From: Streptomyces formicae
GTDB taxonomy: Bacteria; Actinomycetota; Actinomycetes; Streptomycetales; Streptomycetaceae
Direction of reading: 5' to 3'
Assembly (NCBI RefSeq): GCF_002556545.1
Contig: NZ_CP022685.1
Span: forward strand, 7,418,001 to 7,482,000
DNA: 64,000 nt
The first letter of the stretch is position 1. Every line of letters starts with the position of its first letter. Made by a program: the position numbers and the translations under genes. This document shows positions 11,271 through 19,999 of the stretch, one piece after another. Under the pieces are notes generated by a model. It was not told the DNA's origin. It ran no database searches and worked only from the letters and a program-made list of their open reading frames with translations.

Positions 11271-11978
11271 GTGCGGCAGGTCGGCGGCCCTGCCGTGCCC
11301 GCCGCGCTCGGACTGCTCGACGAGAGCGGCCCCGACGGGGTGAGCGTGCGCGAGGTGGCGCGTCGCGCCGGGGTCTCGCCCGGCGCGCCGTTCCGCCGTT
11401 TCGCGGACCGCCAGGCGCTGTTGACGGCGCTGGCCGAACGGATTCCGGCCGACTGCGAAGCGTGGCGGATCGCCGCCGTCGAGCGCTCCGAGGGTTCCGC
11501 GACGCGCGCTTTCGGCCTCGGCTTCGTGCGCTGCGCGATCCGCCATCCGCGCCGGTTCCCACTGGTGAAGCCCTTGGTGTTCGGGCCCCGCGGACCGGCC
11601 GAACCGGACGCGCGGCTCACCGCCATCGAGACGGCGTTCACCGGGCTCATCCTCGCGGACCAGCGCGCGGGCGACCTGCGCGCGGGGGATCCGGCGGTGG
11701 TGGGTCTGGCCGGGCAGGCCCTTGTCCATGGCCTGTCCCGGATGATTGTCGACGGCTATCTGCCACCGGAGAGCGCCGAGCGGCTGGCCGAACAGGTACT
11801 GGACACCTTCGGCCTGGCCCGCCAACTCGGCACGCCATCAGGCCTCTGGGCGGCCGGAACGCGCGGCGGCCCACGGCGCGCTGCCCCTCGAACGGCGCGG
11901 CCGCCGGGCGGCCGACCGCTTCGCGCACCGCTCCGCGTGACCCTCTGCGCCGTAGCCCGGGACCCGCGCAGCCTCTAG
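11271..11978 (+). CDS. TetR-family transcriptional regulator
   Basis: About 235 residues. The N-terminal DNA-binding domain is visible as ALGLLDESGPDGVSVREVAR followed by RAGVSPGAPFRRFADRQALL, the classic TetR helix-turn-helix and following helix. The C-terminal part (VGLAGQALVHGLSRMIVDGYL) matches TetR ligand/dimer domains. The GTG at 11271 is chosen because residues before it do not look like the family. The last 40 residues are Pro/Arg-rich and atypical, so a frame slip near the 3' end is possible. It is divergent from the P450/ferredoxin unit and probably represses it. Confidence 0.75.
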   Translation: MRQVGGPAVPAALGLLDESGPDGVSVREVARRAGVSPGAPFRRFADRQALLTALAERIPADCEAWRIAAVERSEGSATRAFGLGFVRCAIRHPRRFPLVKPLVFGPRGPAEPDARLTAIETAFTGLILADQRAGDLRAGDPAVVGLAGQALVHGLSRMIVDGYLPPESAERLAEQVLDTFGLARQLGTPSGLWAAGTRGGPRRAAPRTARPPGGRPLRAPLRVTLCAVARDPRSL

Positions 11979-12004
11979 GGTTCCCCCAGGCGGTCCGTGC
12001 GCGG

Positions 12005-15000
12005 ATGGGGGCTTGGGTGGACGCGGGAACGGTAGGGCTGCGCATCGCGTCGTCGGTCATGGTGCCCCTGGTCAAACGGCTGCTGCTGCCGCCGAAGGGT
12101 CCCGGCGCGGAGTTCGGGGAGCGGCCCGTTCGGATCGGGCGGCTGCTGTCCTTCACCGGCGACCGGCGCACCCTCGGCGAGGCCGATCTCTACCAACTGG
12201 CAAGAGAGTTGGTGCGCAGGGCCGTGCGCGCCGCGGGCCCGCACGACCCGCCCATCGCGCCCGACGAACAGAACGCCGTCGGCTACGCGCTCGGCCACAC
12301 CCTGCGCGCGCTCGGCGACCTCGACATGGACGACGTGCAGGCCTACGACCTCGGCCCCGAGAAGCTCGCCGCCGCCCTGGTGCGGGCCAGCGCCCCCGAG
12401 ACCCGCGCCCTGCTCAGCGACGACGCGGCGCGGCTGCACGACCGGCTGCTCGTCACCGCCTGCCTGCACCTGGTGCACCAGTTCAGCCTCCGCCCCGGCT
12501 TCGCGGGCCGCACCCAGGTCGAGGTGCTCCAGCGACTCGGCCGTCAGCAGGAACACCTCGAACTCCTCCTGGAACGGCTGCCGTCCACCCCCGCGCAGGA
12601 CACGGACTTCGAGCGCGGTTACGCCGACTACATCGTCGGCCAGCACAGCAGCCTGACCATCTACGGCGTCGACCTGCACGACCCGCAGAGCCACGCCTGG
12701 CCCCTGGAGACCGCCTACCTGAGCCTGGAGGCCGTGCCCGCCCGCGACCCCGTCGAACCCGTCCCCGGCCCCGGCAACGGAGACGCGGACGGGCGCGGAG
12801 CCGACCCCGACCTCGACTCCGAGCGCGCCGCGGGTCCCGTCGAGACCGTGCTCGCAGGACACGACCGCGTCCTGCTGCGCGGCGTCGCGGGCACCGGCAA
12901 GACCACGCTCGTGCAGTGGCTCGCCCTCACCACCGCACGGCAGGACCAGGTCCCCGGCCACCTGCCCCAGCTCCTGGGCCGGATCCCGTTCGTCCTGCCG
13001 CTGCGCACCCTGGCCCGCGACGACGCCGAACTGCCCATGCCGGAAGGGTTCTTGAGGTGGATCGGCTGCCCGCTGGTCGGCACCGAGCCCGAAGGATGGG
13101 CCGTGCGCGTCCTGTCGGCCGGGCGCGGCGTGCTCCTGATCGACGGCGTCGACGAGATCCCGGAGGCCGAGCGGGCCCGCACCCGCGCCTGGCTCACCAA
13201 ACTGCGCACCACGTTCCCCGGCAACCTGTGGCTGGTCACCACGCGCCCCTCCGCGCTGCCCAGGGACTGGCTGGGCCGCGAGGGCTTCCAGGAGTACACC
13301 CTCACACCCATGCGGCCGGGGCACGTGCGGAGCTTCATCCGGCGCTGGCACGAGGCGGCGGGCGGGGGCGACGAGCTCGCGCAGTCCCTGCTGAGGTCGC
13401 TGCGCGCCAGCCCCGAACTGAGCCGCCTGGCCACCAACCCGCTGCTGTGCGCGCTGATCTGCGCCCTGCACCGCGAGCGCCGCGGCTTCCTGCCGCAGGG
13501 CCGCGTCGCGCTGTACGAGGCGGCCCTCTCGATGCTCCTCGAGCGCCGCGACCGCGAACGCGACCTGTACGGACGCCGGGCACCGAAACTGGACCAGAAG
13601 TCCGCGACCGAACCCCTCAAGCGCCTCGCGTACTGGCTGATCCGCAACGAACGCACCCGGCTGAAGAGGCAGGACGCCGTCGACCTCATCGAGCGGCTGC
13701 GGCCCTCCGTGCCGCAACTCGCGGGCGCCGGTACGGCCGAGGACGTGCTGCGGCTGCTCCTGGACCGCTCCGGACTCCTGCGCGAACCCGCCGACGACGC
13801 CGTGGTCTTCATCCACCGCACCTTCCAGGACTTCCTCGGCGCCAAGGCCGCCCTGGAGGAGCACGACATCGGGGCGCTCGTCGCGCACGCGCACCTGGAC
13901 CAGTGGGAGGACGTCCTCCAGATGGCCGTCGCCCAGGCCAGGCCCGACGAGCGCGCCGAACTCCTCACCCGCCTCACCGGCCGCGCCGACCGCGAGCGGG
14001 ACACCGCGGTCCGGGCCCGCCTGCGGCTGCTCGCGCTCGCCTCCCTCGACCAGGCCACCCGGCTCGACCCGGCCGTCCGCGAGACCGTCGAGGAGCGCGC
14101 CGCCCAGCTCCTGCCGCCGCGCAGCCTGCGCGAGGCGCGCGCCCTCGCCGAGACCGGCACGCTGCTGCTCGGCCTGCTGCCCGCCGCCGACACCCTCGAA
14201 GGCGACGCCGAGGTGACCACCGCCCACGCGATCTGCCGCATCGGCGGCGACGCGGCACTGGCCCGCCTGCGCGAGTTCCTGACCACCCGGCAGCCCGGGG
14301 TGCGCGCCCAACTCCTCGCGCACTGGGACCGGTTCGACACCGACGCGTACGCCGAGGAGATCATCCAGCCGCTCCTCGCCGCGGGCGCCGACGAGGCCGT
14401 CACCGTGCGCTCGGCGGCCGAGCTCAAGGCGCTGAGCACGCTGCCGGGGCTCGGACGCGTGACGTTGCAGGGCGACTTCACCGAGGAGGAGATCCTCGGC
14501 GCGCTCGACGCGGGACGCCTGCGCGAGCTGCGGCTGCGCGGCAACATGCGCCTGACCGGACTCGGCTTCCTCACCGCCTTCGGCTCCCTCGAAGCGCTCA
14601 CGCTGCAGGGCTGCCGGACCATCAGCGACACCGCGCCGCTGACCGGACTGCCGAACCTGCGCCGCCTCACCCTCGCCGAACTGCCCCAACTGGAGCCCCT
14701 GGCACGGCTGTCGGCGTGCCCCCGGCTCGACGCGCTGATCCTGGGCGCCGAGGTGCCCTGGCGCGGTCTGCGCGACCTGCCGCGCCCCGAGGAGCTCCGG
14801 CTGCTCGCCCTGCCGCCGGACGCCGTCGAACTCGCCGACGTGACCCGCCTGGTGAGGCTGCGCGAGCTGCGGCTGCACAACGCCAGCGACCGCCTGCGCC
14901 CCGACGACTGGGACGCGAAGCTCGCCGAGCTGGGCGAGCTGCGGGTGCTGCGGCTCTCGAACGAGCAGCTCAGCCTGATGCTGTTCCCACCGGGCACCCC

Positions 15001-15244
15001 CCTCCCGCAGCTGACTCGCCTGGAGGTGCGGGCCCGCCCCGGCGCCGCCATCTCGCTGCGGCGGATCGCCCGGCGCCTGACGGGACTCCAGGAGATCCAC
15101 CTGTCGCAGTTCGACACCGTCGAGCTCGGCCACCTCCGGGGCATCGTGGGCCTGCGCCGCGTGCAGCTCGACTATCCGGGCGAGGTGGTCGACGCCGACA
15201 CGCTGCCCCCCGGCGCGGAACTCGTCGTACGCCCGCGCACCTGA
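12005..15244 (+). CDS. NACHT-NTPase with C-terminal leucine-rich repeats (bacterial NLR-like)
   Basis: A 1079-residue cytoplasmic STAND ATPase. About residues 1-270 form a helical N-terminal module (LYQLARELVRRAVRAAG, then DLDMDDVQAYDLG and LTIYGVDLHD) of a kind common in actinomycete NACHT proteins. The NACHT core has Walker A GVAGTGKTT (293-301), Walker B VLLIDGVDE around Asp380, and the later VFIHRTFQDFLGAKAAL. A helical spacer follows, then LRRs from about 805 to 1065 (RLRELRLRGNMRLTGLGF, LPNLRRLTLAELPQLEPL). Related bacterial NACHT proteins act as antiphage sensors; that role here is inference. ATG 12005 is the only sensible start, with a weak ribosome site. Confidence 0.9.
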   Translation: MGAWVDAGTVGLRIASSVMVPLVKRLLLPPKGPGAEFGERPVRIGRLLSFTGDRRTLGEADLYQLARELVRRAVRAAGPHDPPIAPDEQNAVGYALGHTLRALGDLDMDDVQAYDLGPEKLAAALVRASAPETRALLSDDAARLHDRLLVTACLHLVHQFSLRPGFAGRTQVEVLQRLGRQQEHLELLLERLPSTPAQDTDFERGYADYIVGQHSSLTIYGVDLHDPQSHAWPLETAYLSLEAVPARDPVEPVPGPGNGDADGRGADPDLDSERAAGPVETVLAGHDRVLLRGVAGTGKTTLVQWLALTTARQDQVPGHLPQLLGRIPFVLPLRTLARDDAELPMPEGFLRWIGCPLVGTEPEGWAVRVLSAGRGVLLIDGVDEIPEAERARTRAWLTKLRTTFPGNLWLVTTRPSALPRDWLGREGFQEYTLTPMRPGHVRSFIRRWHEAAGGGDELAQSLLRSLRASPELSRLATNPLLCALICALHRERRGFLPQGRVALYEAALSMLLERRDRERDLYGRRAPKLDQKSATEPLKRLAYWLIRNERTRLKRQDAVDLIERLRPSVPQLAGAGTAEDVLRLLLDRSGLLREPADDAVVFIHRTFQDFLGAKAALEEHDIGALVAHAHLDQWEDVLQMAVAQARPDERAELLTRLTGRADRERDTAVRARLRLLALASLDQATRLDPAVRETVEERAAQLLPPRSLREARALAETGTLLLGLLPAADTLEGDAEVTTAHAICRIGGDAALARLREFLTTRQPGVRAQLLAHWDRFDTDAYAEEIIQPLLAAGADEAVTVRSAAELKALSTLPGLGRVTLQGDFTEEEILGALDAGRLRELRLRGNMRLTGLGFLTAFGSLEALTLQGCRTISDTAPLTGLPNLRRLTLAELPQLEPLARLSACPRLDALILGAEVPWRGLRDLPRPEELRLLALPPDAVELADVTRLVRLRELRLHNASDRLRPDDWDAKLAELGELRVLRLSNEQLSLMLFPPGTPLPQLTRLEVRARPGAAISLRRIARRLTGLQEIHLSQFDTVELGHLRGIVGLRRVQLDYPGEVVDADTLPPGAELVVRPRT

Positions 15245-15301
15245 CGCCGAAACCGGTCCCGTACCGCGGGGATATGCCCAACTGCCTGCCCCGAGCGCTC
15301 T

Positions 15302-15337
15302 GGCCAGTGGATAGTGAAGGGAGTAACTTCACTGGCC
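15302..15337. promoter_or_regulatory. Nested inverted repeat upstream of the ATPase gene
   Basis: An outer pair GGCCAGTG/CACTGGCC (15302-15309 and 15330-15337) encloses an alternative pair AGTGAAG/CTTCACT (15313-15319 and 15327-15333). The two pairings share bases, so they are mutually exclusive as hairpins, or they form one extended operator. It lies 58 nt after the NACHT stop and 55 nt before the ATPase ATG. It could be a terminator, an operator or a switch. Confidence 0.5.
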
Positions 15338-15391
15338 CTCGGGTCGGTTGATCGGGGCAGGCGGCGAAGGACGGGAGCGGTTTCCAGCGAG

Positions 15392-17473
15392 ATGCACACA
15401 TCCGAAGCGCCTCGGCTGTACGCACGCGATCCGCTCCTGCACTCCCTCGTCCCCGGCCTCACAGGACTCGCCTACGCCAAGCGCGTCCGCGTGCCATGGG
15501 AGTACGACAAGGACCTGCCCGTGGTCCTGCTCACCGGGCGGCACGGCATGGGCCGCACCGCCGTGCTCGCCGCCCTTGAGCGGCACTACACGGGCCGCCT
15601 GCCCCTCGCCCACCTCGACACCGCCGCCTCCGGCCTCGTCGTGGAGCTCCTCGAAGAGCTGGTGTGCGCCCTCGCCCCCGACCTCGGCAGGCGGTTCCCG
15701 CTGCTGCTCCCCGGGCTCGTCGCGGTCGCGGGCGGCCACCGCGACAACGAACCCGAGCGGTCCCGGGCCGCCGCGCGCGTGGCCAGGCTCCTCGTCGCCT
15801 GCGCCCTGGAACCGGGCAGCCGCGCCGAGGTCGCCCAGACCTGGTCCTCGCGGGTGCGGGCCCGCCTGGAGGAGGCGTCGGGCAGGACGGAGACCGAAGG
15901 ACCGCCGGGCGCGGCGCGCCCGCACCACGACCCGCACGCCGTCCACTACGCCGTGCTCGCCGAGTACTTCGAGCGGTACACGCGCGCCCGCAGCGCCGCG
16001 CCGCTGCGCCAGTGGTACGAGGAGCGCTACGCGGAGAGCGCGCGCAACGCCCAGGCGCCGGAGGGGCAGGACGGTCTCGTACGGCTCGCCGAGTGGTTCC
16101 ACCGCGGCGGCGACTACCGGCGCGCCGCCGAACAGACCCTCGTGCACGCCTTCCTGGAGGACATCGAGGCGGCCCGCAGCAAATGGCAGCGGCTCAACCG
16201 CGACCCGCGCCCCCTCGTCCTGCTCGACAACACGCACTCCGCCGCGGGGGAGCGCCTGATCGACCTGATCCTCGAATACCGCGCCAGGCCCGAAGCCTCC
16301 CACCACGACCCGCTCGTGGTCGTCGCGACCCGCCTCGGCGACGCCCCGCCCGCCGCCACCGACGCCGTGCGCTGCGAACTGCCCGACCTGGTCGGCCCGT
16401 TCAGCTGGCGCCGCACCGGACACGCCCCTTCGGCGGGGCTGCTCGTGGTGCCGCTGACCCCGCTCAGCCGCGACGACATCCTGCTGATGCTGGACAGCGC
16501 TTCCGTGCCCCTGCACCCGTATCTCGCCTCCGCGCTGCACACCGTCACCGGCGGCCACCCGCTGGCCTGCGCGCTGCTCTGCGAAGCCGTCCTGACGCGG
16601 GCCGACGCCGTGGCGGCAGGGGCCCGCGACGCGGGACCGCTCGGGCCGCGCGACCTCCTCGACCTCACCACCGAGGACGGCGACCCCGTCAGCCGGGTCA
16701 TCCTGGAACGGCTGCTGCCCGCCCAGCACCAGCGCCAGCGCCTCGTGCCGCTCTCACTGGCCAGGGACAGCACCGCCGCGCAGGCGCTCGCCGCCCATCT
16801 GCGCCTGGACGGCCCCGAACAACTGCCCGCGAACGCCGCCGCCGACTACCTGGAGTCCGAGCAGTGGCAGCACGAAACGCCGCAGGACCGCCCGCTGGCC
16901 GCCGACCCGCTCCTGCACACGCTCCTCGTCCACGAGGCGCGGCGCACCTCGCAGGGCAGCGAGTCGCGCCGCGGCTGGCAGGAGATCCACGGCTTCCTCA
17001 GGCGCCACCACACCACGCGCGGCGAGGACAGCGAGGCGGACGCGCTGCGCCACACGCTGGCGGCGGGTGACGCGCGCACGGTGGTGGCCGCGCTCTCCGA
17101 GGAGTACCACTCCGAGCAGGACAGGCCGAGCGCGCTGCGCTGGCTCGACTGCCTCCGGTACGCGGCGACCGCGCCCGCGCCGCCGTCCGCCGACTGGGCC
17201 GACGTGCGCGCCGCGACGGCCGCGGGCGCCCACGACGACCGCTACCAGGACATCGACGAGATAGACCGCTGCATCAACAGGCTGCTGCACGGCCTGTGGT
17301 ACCTCTCCGACGCGCACGCGGAGCCGGAGGCCGACCTCTGCGACGACATCGGCGCCGAGCTCGCCTTCCTCTCGCTGCGGCACCAGACGTGGCGCGCGGT
17401 CCTGAGCCAGGCCGCCCGCACCTGGCCCGCCGCGGCCCGCGAGAAGCGCCCCCTGCCGCTGCCCGAACTGTGA
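15392..17473 (+). CDS. STAND-like P-loop ATPase with atypical Walker A, unknown role
   Basis: A 693-residue soluble protein with no recognised named family. Near the N-terminus PVVLLTGRHGMGRTAVLAAL has the Walker A layout GRHGMGRT at 49-56, with Arg55 where Lys is normal. A Walker B-like strand RPLVLLDNTH places an Asp at 279. The later LSRDDILLMLDSA and HTVTGGHPLACALLCEAV resemble the winged-helix/GxP region of STAND ATPases. The C-terminal 250 residues are helical and Trp-rich. ATG 15392 is preferred over GTG 15314, although its ribosome site is weak. The next gene starts 6 nt after the stop, so the two products probably work together. Confidence 0.7.
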   Translation: MHTSEAPRLYARDPLLHSLVPGLTGLAYAKRVRVPWEYDKDLPVVLLTGRHGMGRTAVLAALERHYTGRLPLAHLDTAASGLVVELLEELVCALAPDLGRRFPLLLPGLVAVAGGHRDNEPERSRAAARVARLLVACALEPGSRAEVAQTWSSRVRARLEEASGRTETEGPPGAARPHHDPHAVHYAVLAEYFERYTRARSAAPLRQWYEERYAESARNAQAPEGQDGLVRLAEWFHRGGDYRRAAEQTLVHAFLEDIEAARSKWQRLNRDPRPLVLLDNTHSAAGERLIDLILEYRARPEASHHDPLVVVATRLGDAPPAATDAVRCELPDLVGPFSWRRTGHAPSAGLLVVPLTPLSRDDILLMLDSASVPLHPYLASALHTVTGGHPLACALLCEAVLTRADAVAAGARDAGPLGPRDLLDLTTEDGDPVSRVILERLLPAQHQRQRLVPLSLARDSTAAQALAAHLRLDGPEQLPANAAADYLESEQWQHETPQDRPLAADPLLHTLLVHEARRTSQGSESRRGWQEIHGFLRRHHTTRGEDSEADALRHTLAAGDARTVVAALSEEYHSEQDRPSALRWLDCLRYAATAPAPPSADWADVRAATAAGAHDDRYQDIDEIDRCINRLLHGLWYLSDAHAEPEADLCDDIGAELAFLSLRHQTWRAVLSQAARTWPAAAREKRPLPLPEL

Positions 17474-17479
17474 GGAAGC

Positions 17480-19078
17480 ATGCTCCTGAGCCGACTGAGG
17501 CGACGCCGCAACGGATTCGGACCGCTCGACAAGGCGATCGCCGTCGTGGTGCCGCTGGTCCTGATCGCGGTGGGCGTTGTCGTCTACCTCGCGCTGCGCC
17601 CCGATGACTGCGCGGGCGGCCTGGCCAAGCACGGCGGCGAGTGCGTGGGCGTCACCGAGGACGCGTTCGACGCCGATGACGACGTAGAGGGCCTGATCCG
17701 GGCGGTGGCGGACGAGAACGAGCGGGTCAAGCGCGCCTGGGAGTCGCCGGAGAAGGGCGAGAACCCCATACCGTACGGGCGGATCGCGCTGATGATGCCG
17801 TTCACGTCGGACGATTCGAGCGCCATGACCGCGGCGATGATCCGGCGCGCCCTCGCGGGCGCGCACGTCGCCCAGGTGCGGGCCAACAGCGCGGGCGGGC
17901 CGCACTACCAGCTCCTGATGGCGCACGACGGCAAGGACCTCGACCAGTGGCGGCCCGTCGTCGACGACCTCTCCGAGATCGCCGACGACCACGAGTCCCC
18001 GCTCGTCGGCGTGATGGGCCTGCCCAGCAGCACGCCGGAGACGCGCGACGCGATGAACTCCCTGAGCAGGCACCGCATCGCGACGGTCGGCCCGGTCATC
18101 ACCTCCGCCGACATGAACGCCCCGTACTTCTTCAAGACCTCGCCGAACAACCAGATGATGGTGGACGCGCTCGACCAGCACCTCAAGAAGAACCCGGGCA
18201 AGAAGAAGGGCTTCCTCGTCTTCGACAGCCGCCCCGACGACGTGTACTCGCGCAACCTCCAGCGCCTCATGGAGCAGAAGTTCGACGCGGCGTACGGCCT
18301 GCGCAAGCGGTCCGCGTCCTTCCTCGGCTCCACGGGGCCCGCGGCGGGCATTCCCCAGCGCTTCCAGTCGGCCGCCCAGAAGATCTGCGTGACCGACTCC
18401 GACACGGTCTTCTTCGCGGGCCGCGACCAGGACCTGCCCGCCCTCGTCAAACGCCTGTCGCAGGAGCCCTCGTGCGATCACCGCACCCCCCTGCGCATCC
18501 TGAAGGTGGGCATCGGCCTCGAGCCGACGCTCACCACCGACGAGCTGACGAAGATGCTGCGCGAGACCAAGACCTCGATCGTGGCCGCGGCCTCCGTCGC
18601 CCCCCGCTGGGAGCAGCAGAAGAGCGGCGCCCCCGTCGGCCTCCGCGACTTCCTGCCGGTCTTCGACAAGCTCCACAAGCGCTTCGACTTCGGCGCGAAG
18701 CCGCTCGACGACGGGTACGCGATCATGTACCACGACGCGTTCATGCTGCTGGCCAACGCCTTCGACCGTTCGTTCACCGACGCCAACGAGGGCCGCGGCG
18801 GCACGGAGAAGTCCCCCTCCCCGTCCGGCACGCCGACCAAGGACGACGTCTACAACACCCTCATCGACGCGAGCATCGTGGACACCGGCGAGACCACGCG
18901 GTGCATCGGCTGCCTGCGCGGCGCCGCGGGCACGTACGGCTTCGAGAAGTCCTCGGACACGGAGCAGTGGCCGGTGTGCAAGCCGGTGCCGGTGATCGAG
19001 TACCCGACGCCCAAGGGCGGGGGGTCGCTCGGTTCGTACCGGACGTTCCAGAAGACGTTCAAGAACGGGTGCCCGTAG
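17480..19078 (+). CDS. Membrane-anchored protein with periplasmic-binding-protein-like domain
   Basis: A 532-residue protein. A basic start MLLSRLRRRRNGFG precedes a single membrane helix, AIAVVVPLVLIAVGVVVYLAL (about 19-39), which places the rest outside the cell. That part resembles type I solute-binding/receptor folds of the branched-chain amino-acid family: YGRIALMMPFTSDD, SPLVGVMGLPSSTPETRDAM, RIATVGPVITSADM, YFFKTSPNNQMMVDAL and FLVFDSRPDDVYSRNLQRLM. No lipobox and no permease gene are present, so it looks like a sensor rather than a transporter part. GAGGAAG lies before ATG 17480, directly after the ATPase stop. Confidence 0.75.
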   Translation: MLLSRLRRRRNGFGPLDKAIAVVVPLVLIAVGVVVYLALRPDDCAGGLAKHGGECVGVTEDAFDADDDVEGLIRAVADENERVKRAWESPEKGENPIPYGRIALMMPFTSDDSSAMTAAMIRRALAGAHVAQVRANSAGGPHYQLLMAHDGKDLDQWRPVVDDLSEIADDHESPLVGVMGLPSSTPETRDAMNSLSRHRIATVGPVITSADMNAPYFFKTSPNNQMMVDALDQHLKKNPGKKKGFLVFDSRPDDVYSRNLQRLMEQKFDAAYGLRKRSASFLGSTGPAAGIPQRFQSAAQKICVTDSDTVFFAGRDQDLPALVKRLSQEPSCDHRTPLRILKVGIGLEPTLTTDELTKMLRETKTSIVAAASVAPRWEQQKSGAPVGLRDFLPVFDKLHKRFDFGAKPLDDGYAIMYHDAFMLLANAFDRSFTDANEGRGGTEKSPSPSGTPTKDDVYNTLIDASIVDTGETTRCIGCLRGAAGTYGFEKSSDTEQWPVCKPVPVIEYPTPKGGGSLGSYRTFQKTFKNGCP

Positions 19079-19198
19079 GGGGCGGTGGAGGCTCCGTGTG
19101 ACGGGGGTGATCGCCGCGTATGACGGCAGTGCCCCCGGTACGTGATGAAACGATGACGGCGCCCCCGACCAGCGGTTCCGGGAGTTTCGCTGGGCGGC

Positions 19199-19996
19199 AT
19201 GAACAACAAGAACACCACCGCCGATTCCTTTCCGAGCCGTTCCGTCCGCCGCCCCGCCGCCCTCGCCCTCATCGCCGCGGCCGGTGTGGTCGCGCTGGCC
19301 GCCTGCGGCGGCGGTCAGCCCTCCGGTGAGCAGTCGTCCGACGCGCGGAAGAACGCGAAGGCGCCGACGGTCCTGTGGATGGGCGACTCCATCGCCGAGG
19401 CCGAGGCCCCGGCGCTCGGCGCCGCCCTGAAGGCGGGCGACGCGGACTTCACCTCCATGGCGGCCGCCGGTGGCGGCGGCGTCGTCGGTGAGATCGCCAA
19501 GCCCACCTGGGGCCAGCTCGCCAAGGAGCTGAAGTCCGCGAAGCCGGACGTCGTCGCCTACCAGATCACCACCTACGACTGGGGCACACCGGACGAGCAG
19601 CGTGCCGGGTACGAACGCCTCGCGAAGCAGGTGAACGAGGCCGGTGCCGACCTCGTCATCGTGTCCGCGCCGCCCTTCAAGATCGACGACTTCTACAAGC
19701 CGCACGCCGCCGAGATCAAGACCGCCCCCAAGTCGGCCGAGGAGGTCGCCGACAAGAAGGAGGGCAAGGTCCGCTTCCTCGACGCGGCCGCGCTGTGGGG
19801 CACCGACCACGCCGCGCCCAAGGCGCAGCGCAGCAAGGACGGCATCCACTCCTGCCAGCAGGGCTCGGCCGCGTTCGCCCAGTGGCTGACCGGCGAGCTC
19901 GGCAAGCGGTACTCCTTCGAGCCCGCGCCGCTCGACCGGTGGGCCACCGGATCGTGGACGGGCGACAAGGTGTACGCCCCGCTCGGCTGCAAGTAG
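19199..19996 (+). CDS. SGNH-hydrolase-like lipoprotein
   Basis: A 265-residue lipoprotein with lipobox VVALAAC (Cys36) and then an SGNH-type esterase/acyltransferase domain. Block I is LWMGDSIAEAEA with the nucleophile Ser, and the C-terminal block is SKDGIHSCQQGSAAFAQWL with the Asp-His pair. The acyltransferase gene starts 3 nt after its stop. In OatA-type proteins a membrane acyltransferase and an SGNH domain are fused. Here they appear split into two coupled genes, so the pair probably O-acylates a cell-wall or exopolysaccharide glycan outside the membrane. The specific substrate is unknown. Confidence 0.75.
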   Translation: MNNKNTTADSFPSRSVRRPAALALIAAAGVVALAACGGGQPSGEQSSDARKNAKAPTVLWMGDSIAEAEAPALGAALKAGDADFTSMAAAGGGGVVGEIAKPTWGQLAKELKSAKPDVVAYQITTYDWGTPDEQRAGYERLAKQVNEAGADLVIVSAPPFKIDDFYKPHAAEIKTAPKSAEEVADKKEGKVRFLDAAALWGTDHAAPKAQRSKDGIHSCQQGSAAFAQWLTGELGKRYSFEPAPLDRWATGSWTGDKVYAPLGCK

Positions 19997-19999
19997 TCC

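Noticed and set aside
12013..15351. Very long open frames overlapping the NACHT gene on both strands
   Set aside because: They are Arg/Pro/Ala-rich frame shadows caused by GC-rich third positions, without domains or ribosome sites. The NACHT frame holds all the motifs.
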